Origin: Hirundichthys speculiger
Lineage: Eukaryota; Chordata; Actinopteri; Beloniformes; Exocoetidae
Assembly (NCBI GenBank): GCA_018398805.1
Contig: JAGFBZ010002123.1
Span: 1 to 64,000 of the forward strand
Direction of reading: 5' to 3'
Length of the DNA: 64,000 nucleotides
The translations under genes and the position numbers were made by a program. A model generated the notes under the pieces. It was given only the letters and a program-made list of their open reading frames with translations. It was not told the DNA's origin and made no database searches. Shown here one piece after another: positions 46,372 to 59,100 of the stretch (the stretch's first letter is position 1; each line of letters opens with the position of its first letter).

Positions 46372-47284
46372 ATGGGTACAGAGGATGTTACCTGAGACTT
46401 TGATGTTATACCCATGTAACTGCTGTGTCACTCACCTTGTTTAACTAGATATCTGTATTAACTGCATCACTCACGATTATGTTATGTGAACTCGAGTTTG
46501 CATGAACGTATAACAGCAGCAGGGACTGAAATTATATCTGTTACATTGAATGCAGGCATCAAAGTTTTGTCCATAAATGCTTGTAGAGCTGAGCATAGTA
46601 GAAGGATTTTTATTTCTCAGACAGCTTTTAGCTACTGAACAACGTGTGTTATGTTGTTTCAAAAATCTTGTCTATGATAAGAATGAATAGGACACTAGTA
46701 CATTCATTCATTTGTAAGACCCGGTGATTTCTGTCTTCATTCCGATGGCCTTTTTAAGCCTCTTTTCTGCAGCTAATACTCAAGTCACAATACATTCCAA
46801 GATGGTAAAAAAAATTTCACTGCAAGACAAAAGGACGTGTAAAGACAGACTCATAGTTTCATTTTAGTATCTGTGTCAAAACGGCCTACTTAACATGCCA
46901 AAACCATCTCCAGATCAATCCCATAAAGAGGCTGCGTAGCCGCGTTATTATCGGGTTTTCTCTGGGGGTTATTGGTTCTACAGTTATCCAAACAGTAAGT
47001 CACAGGAGGAAGCAGGGTGGAAGGACTTATTCATTCTCCCTTTTTCTTCCTCCTCCCCATTCTTTATTGATGCTGTCAAACACAGCTCATGTGACACATT
47101 AACTGGGTTCCCCCCCTGGGCGGTTCCTTTGCATTCAGATCATGGTATTAATGCTAAACTGCCATCAGCTAGGTAACTGCCTGAATGAGGATGAAGTGTG
47201 GTTTTGTCAAAACACGCCAAAACTAATATTGAAAATGACCATTAAAAAAAGACAAACATATATTTTGAGTTTGTTATATTATTA

Positions 47285-48030
47285 TAGCGCTGATCCAGTG
47301 TTCCACGGCCAGGACAGAACCCACACTGTTCCTCCTGGATCTGAGGTTTGACAGTTGATCGGACTCTCCTCTCAAGCCCCCCTGAGTGGTGATCTCACTG
47401 GACCGGTGAAGTGGGGATGAGAATCAGCACCTCCAAATCTGAGACCATGGTCGTCAGTCGGAAAAGGGTAGAAAATTCTCTCCGGGTTGGGAGTAAGGTT
47501 CTGCCTTTAAATATCTCGGGGTCTTGTTCACAAGTGATGGAAGAATGGAGCAAGAAATCGACAGAATCTGTGCGGTGTCTGCTATGGTGCAAACTCGTTA
47601 CCGGTCTATTGTGGTGAAGAGGGAGCTGGACTCTCTGATTACCTGTGGTTGTGAACTGTGGGTAGTTATTGAAGAATGAGATCATGGATACAAGCGGCTG
47701 AAATTAGTTCCTCTGCAGGGTGGCTGGCCTCTTCTTTAGAGATAGGGGGAGACGTTCAGTCATCTGGACATCAAGAGGACCCAGCTGAGGTGGTTCTGGT
47801 CAGGCATCTGGTCAGGATGCCTCCGGGTGTTTTTTTTTTTGGGCATGTTCAACCGGGTGAAATCCACAAAGCTGACCCAGGACATGCTGGAGAGGCGACA
47901 CCTCTTGGGTGGCGTGGGAGCACCTTGGTGATGTCCTCCCGGAAGAGCTGAAGGAAGTGGCTGGGGCCTCTCCGCTTAAGCTGCTGCCTCCGCGACCAGA
48001 TTAACGGATAAGCGGAAGTGAATGATTGGA
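47285..48030 (+). mobile_element. Non-LTR retrotransposon 3' fragment (reverse transcriptase C terminus, tail)
   Basis: Broken frames give GMRISTSKSETMVVSRKRVE, WIQAAE and LVRHLVRMPPG, the C-terminal region of fish LINE reverse transcriptases (I think Rex1/Babar-like). The tail GCTGCTGCCTCCGCGACCAG and CGGATAAGCGGAAGTGAATG is typical. Many frameshifts; dead. Confidence 0.72.
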
Positions 48031-50499
48031 TGATGTGCCACGTCTTCCAGAGAAAGCTCTGTGCTACCTCAACTCTTCTTTTAGCAACATGCTGCAAACA
48101 TATTTGATAACTGATATAGGATTTCAGCTGCTTGAGGTCATATTGCCCATATCATGTCTTGGTGTCATGTCATCCTTTGTCATATAAAGTCACACACTTT
48201 TAGCTTTAATTATGACATCCATTAACCATGGCATCGCTACATGAAACTTCAGCAGTGTTGCAACATTTACTTCCACCCAGAGCTGCATGAATTGGTTTGC
48301 CGAAATCTTGTATTAATGGTAGCTGTATTCATGGGAGTTTTTTCTTACACAATGTATTTGCAAGCTTACAGTTAGAAATGATTTTTTATTTTAGAATGTA
48401 ACAGAGCTCTCTGACCACACAGTCCTGTGGTGTACCACTTCACCACATTATTTCTAAAAGCCGAGTGAGACGCTGTTATTATATCCAGTCATGTCACTGA
48501 CATGATGTTAAACTAGTTAACTGTAACGTTGTTCTGCCTGCTTTTTTTGGCATTTTTTTTAGCACTCTACAGCAAATTCAAAGGTTCTCAGTAAATTCTT
48601 TCATATATCATTGTCTTATTTCGTCTAAGCTGGTAGACAGTGATTAAAATGATAAAGCTAACATTTATATTCAATGCCAAAAAATAAACACTTCCAACAC
48701 TTTGTGACTTCATTTGTAAATATTTAACAGAGGGAGAGAAAAGAGTAGAAATAGTAAATTGGTCAGTAACTATTTTCTATTTTTAGTCGCAGATGAAAGT
48801 GTTTTCTTTTCTTTTTTTGGACAATGAATCACTAAGAAACTTCAGTGTGATCAGTTCATGTTTTATTTCTAAATTTTAACTAGATTTGTTGAGGAAAAGG
48901 AAAACTGTAGAATATTTACAACCCCCCTCCATGAATAATAAACAAATAATGCTTTTACTTCTATGTGCTGGTTCAAAGGGCTTTATAAAGAGACTGGCAA
49001 ATCAGATTAGGGAAATATACTAAACTGAATATACTATAATGTAGATTTTGTGTTGTTTAAATCTTGATTTTAGCTTTAAATGCATTTAGCTTTGGTCATA
49101 AACACACACGGATGGATGTCTTGGAACACAGCAATAATACATTTCCAAGCTTTGGAAAAAAAAGAACTGAGACATTTGAGAAAAATGAATGGAAATGAAG
49201 AAGAGGAGGTGGATTTTACATTCTATTAGGCCTCTGCTATGTAGAACTTGAAGGAGAGAATTAATGGTCATGACTAAGACACAAAACACCGTCCAACCGC
49301 ACTAATGTGACCTAGATGTTCAGATCATCATTTAACTATGGTCCTCTATCAGTAACTATGGAAACCAAGTTTCCATTTCCAAAAAGGAAGAGGAGAGAAC
49401 AGAGAGGAGATGAGATGAATCCGTTAATGTAAATATAGAAAGACAAAAAAAAAAAAAAAAGAAAAAAAAAAAAGCAGAATATCAAAATAAAAAGAGCCAA
49501 AAGCAACAGATGATACTTGTAGTAATTCTCCACAGGACCCTTCATTATCATTCCCCTCTGTACACAGAATTGAAATATACATTACAGCAGAAAATCCAAT
49601 AACCATTGAAACACAGTGTTTGAATCATTAATCACATTCCTACACCCAGAGTCTGGGTTGCATCGTCTCTTTAACCAAGCCTGTCACATCTCCAAACAAT
49701 GGACGCCACTGCTGACTTATGTTTTGCTCGTTCTTTTATGTGATATTATCCTTAGGCAGGGCACTGTAACTGTTTAACACAGCCTGTTTAACCGTAAGTT
49801 TGTGTCGATCCGCCTAGATGTTCTGCCACTCATCCCTCCGCCTGGTCCAGGTGATTAGAGCCTCTCCATAAATCATGTAGTTCCACTCTGATCTGGAGCC
49901 AACGCAGAGATTAATATTCATCTGGAATCTTGCAATTTAGTGAAAGCATGTTTTATTAAAGATTGTATCTGAGACGGGAAAGGGGAGAAGATGATTTTTA
50001 AGTTCGCCTGTTAGACAATTGACTGTCCAAATATTAATTAGTCCTGAATGCAAAGGGAGACCTACGATTATTGCTGTGTTAGTTCAGATTATCTCTGTGA
50101 TCCCTGCACAGGAATACATTGGTAAAGCTGGTGGATGGACCGTTGTGAGTCTTGTTGGTGTTCTGTTAGTTCTGATTATTTTAGATTCCTCACGTCTTTT
50201 CAGCGAGACCCCTCTACCTCATTAAGAAAGGTCATAAAACCATTCGTGGCTTTCAACTTATCAGTGACACATATCATAACAGTTTAAGATAAATGACTTA
50301 AGCCGCAGCAAGATCAACAGGTTATTGTTATCTGTGTACAAGTTAAAAACTGTTTTCATGAATCCAAGTGGCTAAAGAAATTATCAGAAAATTTATTATA
50401 AGAGATGATTCATTTGCCTCAATACTTTGCAGTTATTGACATCTACTGTACGTCTGCTTAATGTACCATGGCACTGTGAGGTTTTTTTAGGCCAACATC
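48031..50499. other. Probable TMEM108 5' intron, no gene seen
   Basis: AT-rich DNA with A- and T-runs (for example 49444-49473). No supported coding or repeat boundary. Confidence 0.55.
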
Positions 50500-50885
50500 G
50501 AAGAAAGAGGGAGGTATGGACCTGGCCTGGACAGCCATATGGGTCTGGTACACCTCCCGTTTACACCCATTTCCATTGAACGTACCACACCATTTGCAGT
50601 CGGGCAGGGGTGGGCTTTATGTAAGGACCCATACAGGAGCAAGTTTGTACTGCAAAACAGTCATTCACCAGAATTTCTACTCCAATGCACACCATTCTGA
50701 GTGCCTAGCTGTCACACTACCTACGTCAAATATTTTGTTTCTCTAACTGGTTGTGTGCATATCTGCTGACATCCAGAAGGCAGTTTCTTCTGCATCTGCC
50801 CCTTGAAATCAAAGTAGAATACAGAGGAAGCAGACTCACTCTTTGTATTGCAGTCTGGACCTCTATCTGAGAAAAGACACCGCCG
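50500..50885. repeat. Diverged interspersed repeat (pair with 42590-43040)
   Basis: See the partner; same order of short matching blocks and same orientation. No inverted ends found. Confidence 0.55.
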
Positions 50886-51453
50886 TCCCCCCTCAACATT
50901 GTATTTTTGCGGAATTTCTGCAATTTCTTTTCTCGATATTTTATTATATTATATATTTCTGAAAAAGTCCACGAATAACTAAAACCGTGAAACTTAAAGC
51001 TCAAATTGGCAAGGGATCACTGTAATAAATACTAAAATGTGAAGTATTGGCATAAATTAGGATTCCCCCCTCCCATGCCTGACAAATTTTACAACCCACT
51101 GTCTGCGAAATGTGTAAATTAAACAATATGTGACATACTTTCTTGACTTTTACCACTCAGCAGAGTAAATCAGCTTCATAATTCAAACTGCACATCTTAA
51201 ATTTCAAGGCAATTTATTTGGTTACAAATGGCAGTACTTTTTCAACCAGGGGGTTACTTCTAATTGGAAGAAATGAACTTTAACTACAATCACACTTATC
51301 AATTCAGAGATAGTTACTTTGGATTTAATATTACCACACTAACAAATCTCTTGGCAACTCCACACCTTATGTCCCGCATTAATCGATGCAATCTATGACG
51401 TCACACGACAAACCATCAGCAAATGTTGATGCAAACATAATGAACAATCACGG

Positions 51454-51900
51454 TAGAGGTGGGCAGATCGATCCAAATATTGATAATATCGATACCAACA
51501 CTGGTATTGATATTAAATGATACTCGTGAAAAAAGGATTGATACTCAATCTTTTTTTCTCTCCGCCACGTTCTCCTCCCCTCTCGTCTTTTGACGTTGCA
51601 CCCTCACGTGGCTCAGCGACGCCACCCAAACAAGCGTGCAGGTACGCTCAGCCTGGCCCCTCCCCTGGGTCCGCCCACTCAGCGCGCTCTCTCTCTCTCT
51701 CTCGTCGACACACACACAACACACATCACGGATAGAGATAACGGAGTAGAAAAATCAAGGATGGCAGAAACGAAAAGCTGTTAATTAATCCCAAAAATGA
51801 AACAACAGCAAGTTGTGTAACACTACCAGTAGCAGAAACATTACAGATTTATTTAAGTACATGAAAAACCATGCTCAAGAAAACAAAGAGTTGCAGAAAC
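51454..51900 (+). mobile_element. hAT element fragment with BED-finger remnant
   Basis: Starts TAGAGGTGGGCAGATCGATC, the same end as the element at 35237-36102. The 51540-51690 part is the reverse complement of sequence inside that element. Further on, a frame near 51800-51890 gives NTTSSRNITDLFKYMKNHA, like the second half of a BED zinc finger (TTNL-HL-H). The right end is not found. Confidence 0.6.
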
Positions 51901-51989
51901 AGAGAGGGGGGGGGAGAGACATCCCCCATTCCCTGACCCTGACAGACTCTCAACCTTGAGACAGAAGTCACTGACAGACGCCTTTCAGT

Positions 51990-52030
51990 CCAACACGGAG
52001 TATCCGGGGGGGCGGGGGGGGGGGGGGGGA
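51990..52030 (+). repeat. G-run, potential quadruplex
   Basis: GGGGGGGCGGGG followed by a run of G at about 52003-52029, capable of G-quadruplex formation; also a hard spot for sequencing. Confidence 0.7.
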
Positions 52031-52109
52031 TTAAGCCAGTTTTTGGGGGGCCCAGCTTCCAACCCCAGCCATAGACTATAATGGCAGAAGATGTGTGTAC
52101 ATTCAACTC

Positions 52110-54974
52110 TTACCTGGACTGTATCATACGGTCAAATGGGTATAATTTGCCACAGCAGGTGGAGTGAGACTGAAAGTATGGTAGCTATAGATAGAGTCTG
52201 GTCCGACCCCCACAAAGACATGACACAAGGAGTGAATTAACAAGAGGGATGATTGAAAAGACCTGAGAAGTAACCTGAGCTCCGGGAACATCCATTACTG
52301 TGCTGAGGCACTGGGCTAAAACATGAGATATTGGATGGAAAAAGAGAAAGAATGGTGAGGTTGGAGAGGGTGGGAAAATATGCAGAGTGAAGGCCAGAGG
52401 TGTGGCGCAGAGCAACAGAGGGAGCTGTGTGGGTGTTTCAGCAGGCTAAGACCTGGACAAAAGCAAGAAGGCAGGATTAAACACATTAGAAGCACAGGAG
52501 CAAAAAGGACAATGAAAGTAAAGAAGGTGTGAGAGAGGAGAATGTAGGAATGTAGGAAGGCGCTTTTTGAAACATTTGTCTTGGTCAACAACTGTCGTCC
52601 ACTCAGCATGATTTTTTTTTTCCTACATTGTGCATGTTGGCTGTTTTTAGTCTCGCATGATATTTTCTCAAAACACCCACGGCAAGAATCAGACCATCTT
52701 CCGTGGTAGTGATGATACAAGGAACGAGGAGGTGAGGAGCAAAAAAAAAAAAAAAAAAAAAAAAACTAATTTCAATGATGACATTGAATAGAAGGTCCCA
52801 CCATTTTTTTTTTCTTCTACTACATCCTTCATGGGGGAGGGAGGGGATACACAGCTGTTATCACACACACACCATTCTGCTGTGCGCCTATCTGTACTGT
52901 CCAGCTGATCGTCTAAGAATAGACGGTGCTAATATCATGGAAAACAATGCCGTTGTAAAATTACGAGGAGATTATACCCTCACGTATTTGATAAAGGGCA
53001 TCAAGTTGTTTTGCATTATAGAAATGCAAGATGCATGGAAGGAGGGGCAATCTATGCAGGAAACCTGCTGAATTAGGCTGTTTTGAACGCATGGAAACCA
53101 GGTGGACATTCATTGAAGTGCTCCATTGATGCTATTAGGGACATCAATAAATCATGTTGGAAAGCAGGATCCTGTGCGCTGATCCAAAGCAGGCTTTGTC
53201 TCCCGCCAATCATTCACTATTAGGCTTGATGTGAGGGGCCAGAGCAGTGGTCACTCCGTCTAAACTTTCACTGGTGGAACGATAAACAATATATTGACTC
53301 CTGCTGATGAAATTCTGCGTTGCCTTTTGTCACACTCGTGTGCTAAGGCTCAATCAGGTGCACTGCTTTATGAATCTATCCTAATCAATCATGCTTCTGC
53401 ACTTAGAGAGCGCTGCACAGGCCATCAGTGAATATGCGCTGGTCTGGCTGCATGATTACTCCTTGCGGGTGCTACTTGCTGAGGATGCTGGAATATGTAG
53501 CTATTATATCCAGGGGTCACCTCATGCTACGCACAGTTCCCGCCATGCACAGAGAGAATCTGCCCGTGAAGCTGGAGCCGGGCTGGTCGTGCCGCATCAT
53601 CAGCGAACAGCTGCTCAAACTGGGAGCTCTAACAGAAGAAGCCAGAAATAGGAGCTGCAAAATAATCCATCAATAAGGCTTGTGATGGTTCGTCAGGCTT
53701 TATTTCTGAACTGGGTCTGCTAAGAAGCATGACAGGGAATAAAAATGCTGTTTGTAGGAGAGAAAATATAGATCCAACGAGAATTTGCTCAAGGTGATGC
53801 ACTGAGATTAAAAATCTTACCATACGTTCTCTGTGTTATTACTCTTCATCCTGTTAACTATTCATTTTTGCCCAATTCATTAATTGTAGATGGGTTTTTT
53901 TTTTTTTTCAAATCATCCATAGTGGAAGGATAAGGATAAAGATAAAAGCCTCTTAGTGTTTTACTAACCTTTAAAATTACCACTACTTAAGAGGAATCTG
54001 ATGGGGTGGAATTACTAACTTTTACTGTGCCTATTATGTTAATTCTGCGCCTATTATGCTAATTCACCACATCTTAGAACCGTTATTGAGGTTTTTTTGC
54101 ATTATTATTGTTTTATTAACCTTTTCACTCAGAGAGAAAAACACTTTTTTTAAGAGTGCCCTGGTCAAGACAGGCAGCATCTGAGAGCAACAGTCACTGC
54201 AAAAACATCTTTGAATTAACAAGCTTTTATCAGCTGCTGAGACGTGCAGGTTCACCCTTTGACTTCAGCTTCAATTATTGCATAAATCTTCTATTTTTTT
54301 CCATTTCCTATCCTAGGAGGCTTAGAAGTACTTTCCATTTGATGAACCTAAATTGTATTCCGCCTTTTTAATCTCATCTTTGTCTTCGAAAGCTAAAGCA
54401 AACGCAGTGTGTTTCTAATTCATCCATTCACACTAATACAGCATTCTTAATATATGTATATATGTTGATGGACGTGTACACAGGGGATCCCTCCTCTCGT
54501 ACAAAGACAGCTGGGATGGGCTGCCACAGACCTCTGAAGAATAAATAAAATAAAATAAAATAGAAAAACTAATTGCAATTAGGAACAATAAAAGTCAGCA
54601 TCTCAGAACTGGGTACAAAGGACAAAAGATAAAGTGTAACATAAAAGGGATGTAAAAACAGGAGTGGCTCAGCCTGTCTGGAATTAAAACACAATTACAG
54701 AAGATAAAATAACCTGAAAGAGCGGGTCAGCCTGCCGCAAATTAAATTATGCTAAAATAGATTAAAGGTTAAATGAGTTAAAATAATAAGAACAATAAAA
54801 CCACAGTGTCAAATTGAGTTAAAGGCCAAGAGATAAAATAAGTTTTGAGAGAGGATTTAAAAAAAGTTGTTTTATGATTTTTTTTTCTTCTCCATGGTAC
54901 AAACATAGATATGACAAAAAGACATATAAGATACTCAAAAGAAAATGTATTTTTATGTATGTATGTATTTATTT
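52110..54974. other. Probable TMEM108 5' intron, no gene seen
   Basis: Contains an A-run at 52741-52765 and a short SINE-tail-like piece near 54505-54535 (ACAGCTGGGATGGGCTGCC). The 53391-53676 frames overlap in two phases without splice support. Confidence 0.5.
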
Positions 54975-55478
54975 TAGGGCTGGGTAAGTTAACGCGTTAT
55001 TATCGCGTTAACTCATTATTTTATTAACGCCGACATTTATTTTATCGCGCGTTAACGCGTGTTACTCACATGCTTTTATTTTGAAAAGTCTGTTACTGGC
55101 TGCTGCGGAACCGGAAAAGAATTAGCAGGTAAACATGCGGAAAAGCTAAAACAGACATGGAGAACGGTAAAAATCCGTGAACTTTAGAGTTCAGGTAGCA
55201 ACTCAGGTAGCAATAATAACAATTCTGTCTGACAAAATATTCTGGACTGCAACAAAACATTCGTGTCATTCCTCCATGTTCCATCAGATCTGCTCCATGT
55301 GTTCACTGTCCTGCTGTTCTCTAGCTGGTTACTGCAGTGCGGCTCCATCTAGTGGCACAGATGTGTAATGACAACAGAAAGCCCAGTCCTCGATTATTAA
55401 ACAAATTCAGTTCTGTGGCCCGTTTTTAATTTCATATTTTTGATCCAAGTCTAAAATTGAAATATAAAAAATCAGGCA

Positions 55479-55510
<32 letters not shown>

Positions 55511-56122
55511 AAAAAATCGTAGTAAAATGTTACTTTTTAAATTTTTTTTACAATTTTTGATTGACAATTGAAAATGGAAAGAATGAATGATACACGGATT
55601 GGTAAAGTTACTGAACTTTAACATGGACATTTTCATTTTAAAGTTTCTTCCAGACGGAGGATTCAACAGAAACAAGGTTATTTGTAACAACTGACAAGTT
55701 CAACTCCCCATTAAAAGTTTCTGCTGTTACCTCAGAAATTACCTGTTTTAATGTTGTTGTTAATTGTGCTGAGCCACAATCATTTTGTTGGATTTTGTGT
55801 GTAGACTTTTTTATTTTTTTTTTTTAACAGGATGACATTAATACCCTGGCAGTGGCAATAAGCTTTATTTTATTTTACATTTTTCAAGATGAGATTTACA
55901 CTAAATATGTGTTATTGACAAGTGCTGATGTTAAAAGTGTTTGAACAACAAATATTATGACACTTTAGTTCATATGGCAGCAGAACATATAAATAAAAGT
56001 GACCTTTACACTACTTTTGAATTCGTTATTTGATTTTACGTATACAATGCGATTAATCGTGATTAATCAGGGAAATAATGCGATTAATCGCGATTAAAAA
56101 TTTTAATCGTTGCCCAGCCCTA
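54975..56122. mobile_element. hAT-type element, 1148 bp, TSD ATTTATTT
   Basis: Ends TAGGGCTGGGTAAG and reverse complement TAGGGCTGGGCAAC. Subterminal GTTAACGCG / GCGATTAATCGCGATTAA repeats at both sides. The duplication ATTTATTT is exact at 54967-54974 and 56123-56130, although it is low-complexity. No transposase frame remains. Confidence 0.85.
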
Positions 56123-56130
56123 ATTTATTT

Positions 56131-59100
56131 TTTTATTTATTTCGATTTTTATACCCTGCAAGTAAATGCTTCCCTTGGAAACAATGTATTTTTTCTCTGC
56201 TGAACTTCAGTTTAATGTTCTCTCTTTATGTGTCAACAAAAATCTTTCAATCTTTAACTGAGGCTCAGTAAAAAGCTGGAGCGGTCCAATTGGCCTGTTT
56301 AACAACCGAGAAAATGGTTTTCAGAACCGGGAAGGTATCTATTGGTTATAGAAGACAGGTCATATAAAATTGAAATTTTGATTAAATTATTCATTTCTAT
56401 TCTGTTTCTCTTAATTTTTAATTTAAAATCTTATGTATTCACACATTTCTTTTAATCTTTTTTTTCTTTTCCTTTTTTTTTAAAATCTCTATATGTGGTA
56501 AAGCCCTTTGAAATGCTCGAAGGTATGAATCAGCGATTTGAATAAAATAATCTAGCCTTGCAATGTTGCCCTCTAAAAGCAGAAAGTAGAGAAGTCAGTT
56601 TCCTAAATGCATAATCAGCCTCATTTAAATCCCAGCAGGAAGACACCGAACTCTGTCTGTGCAGCCAAGTTTCTCTTCATAAAGCTGTGAACCACGCGAC
56701 TGAGATGCAAATGCAAAATAATGTCCATAATCTCTCCTAATCTGATGGAATAAACATGTATAGCTGCTGGTTTAGTCGGCCCGGGCCACTGATCCATTGG
56801 TGATAATTAAACCTGTCCTCCTCAGCCAACCCTCTACAGACCACATTTAGCTTCGTTTATGATAATCACAACCACTCCGCAGTAGCAGAGAAACCTCGGT
56901 GGGATTCCTCTCAAACCCTCTGGGGCAAAAACGAGAAAGCCTTATCTGTAGAGTATATCAGAATACAAATGAGCCTGTATCACGTCGTACAAGAGCATGT
57001 TTCTCTGCGCCCCTTAATACAAAATGAATTCATATTTCACTTTTGAGGAATAAAGGCTGACAGGCTCAAATTAAAGCCAGCGTACGTCTTAAATGGAGAG
57101 TTTTGTTGAAGGTAGCCGGAGCCTTTAATTTAAAGCTTTTGACGCGCTGTCTGAACAAGCGGCAGCAACAGATCAGATCCAGCCGCTTCAGACGGACTAA
57201 AGCTTTTATCAGCAGGCTGACTGGAGAGCTGTCGGAGCAATCGCTAAGACTGGATTATTGTGCCTGGACAGCAGGCTGACTTCAGCAGACCCACTGCTCT
57301 TCAGTGTCAATTACCAGCAGAACCACTGAGGCACTGCTGCGATCTGTCCAACCACAGCTGCTAACAGTCGATACGGGAACACACTGTTTATGCGACTGAA
57401 GCTTTCTGACCGCTTGTATCTTTATCAAAACCTCTAATAACACAAATTAATAGATACCAGTGCCACACCTCCACAACAGTGTTCATTTCTGCCATTACAT
57501 TTAGCTTCGGTTATTCTCAGTGTTTCTTCTTTTATCTTGAAATTTATATTCCTTTTTGTGCCTTGGCCTGCTTTACTTCTATTCCTTTTATCAAATATTG
57601 AGTCAAGGTTTTGACAAAGATCTCATTATTTTGAGATATTATGTGATTACAATGGCAATGCCGAGGGGGAGGGGGTGTAGGACCCAAACGCAGGAAACCT
57701 GGGTGCGTGAGTGCCAAACAAAAGCTTTTTTTTTTTTTAAATGTTGCTGCAACATGAGGCTACATCCGGGAGGCTTGCTGGTCTGACACAATCCCAGTTG
57801 CTTAATTGGCCTCCAGGGGCTGGCTTCAAAAGTGAGTCAGTTAGTGACTCCTTTGTTAAAAGGTTCGACTTTACAGCAGAAATAGGCATATTTACAATCA
57901 ACTGGCTTTGGTTAACAGGTTGGTTAAGCATAGGTTAAGTTTTTTGACTTTACTTCTGAGGTGTGAATAAATACCTTACACAGTTATCATAATTTTGAGG
58001 ACGAAACTTAGCTAAGCAGCAGGCGGCAGATACGTAGCTTCACCCACGGCTGAAGGCTGCTACCTGGGCTATCCGGTAAATGGCTTCTAGCTCCTCCAGC
58101 CGAGCCAACCTCCAATTTGACCTGCACTCTATCCAAACTGACTCATTTTGCCCAAACCTCCATTGAGAGCCAAGCTTTAACGAATCCCCAACAACCACAA
58201 GGTCATGGTCAGTTAGCCAAGCTTCAGAGGGTCCTGGTGGAGGGTGATCAGAGCGCCGCCAGTCCTCCATTCAGCTCTGGTGGTGCTGGTTTGGATTTAT
58301 TTCTGTTGCAACCTCAGATTCGATGAGAATAAATGTTAGGTAGCATTAGTTATAATGTCAGGTTAGCATGAGCTAAGCCAAGCTAAAACTGGTAGCCTGT
58401 GATAACTGGAATAGCTCATTTTGCCCATTTGCCCATTTTGGATTAAGCGAGGGTAGAGTCATGTCCTGCTGATATGTTAGGTGTTTCCAGAGATACAAAA
58501 AAAACTAAAACAATGGGTGACGTCATGGCTGGTTTGTCCAGTTATTTTTTATATAGTCAATGTGCACATCAGATTATCAAGAAAGGAAACAAAAAAGATC
58601 TACATCAGGGATGAAGAGAGCTACTTTTGGAAGTAGAACACAGAGACACAATAAGGTAGCAAAAACGAGATGAGGTGGCAGGAGAAGGAGGAGCCCCATC
58701 AACCACGGGTGGTGTTTATACACTCACAAGGACACGCGTCAACAATCGGGAGAAATGAGAACAAATGAAGTCAAACGTGAACTTAAGACACAAGGAAAGA
58801 CTTTCAAAGTAAAGCAAACCAGCCAACATAACACAGGAGAGCAGATGTAAAAGGGATACAAGAAAACAAGACTTCACCAAACAGGGAGACTAAAAGAAAA
58901 ACTTAGTAAACACAAGATGGCATCCCCATAACAGTTACAACAAAGCTTGTGATTGCTCAAGATTATGAAGCCTCTGGACGAGTAACGATGAATAATTTAT
59001 AATCAGAGACAACTCGATATTGTGCAAGACTTTATTCAAAAGGCACAAAAAGCAATTATAAAGCAGAGAGAAGCTATTTAGTAACAACTCAGGATAATGT

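Noticed and set aside
53391..53676. Two overlapping plus-strand frames (for example ISEQLLKLGALTEEA)
   Set aside because: Considered as an exon because the peptide looks regular, but it has no convincing splice sites, no homology that I recognise and a competing frame.
57655..58940. Possible transposon (AATGCCGAGGGGGAGG to GCATCCCCATAACAG)
   Set aside because: The two ends resemble each other only over a few bases and no target duplication was found.
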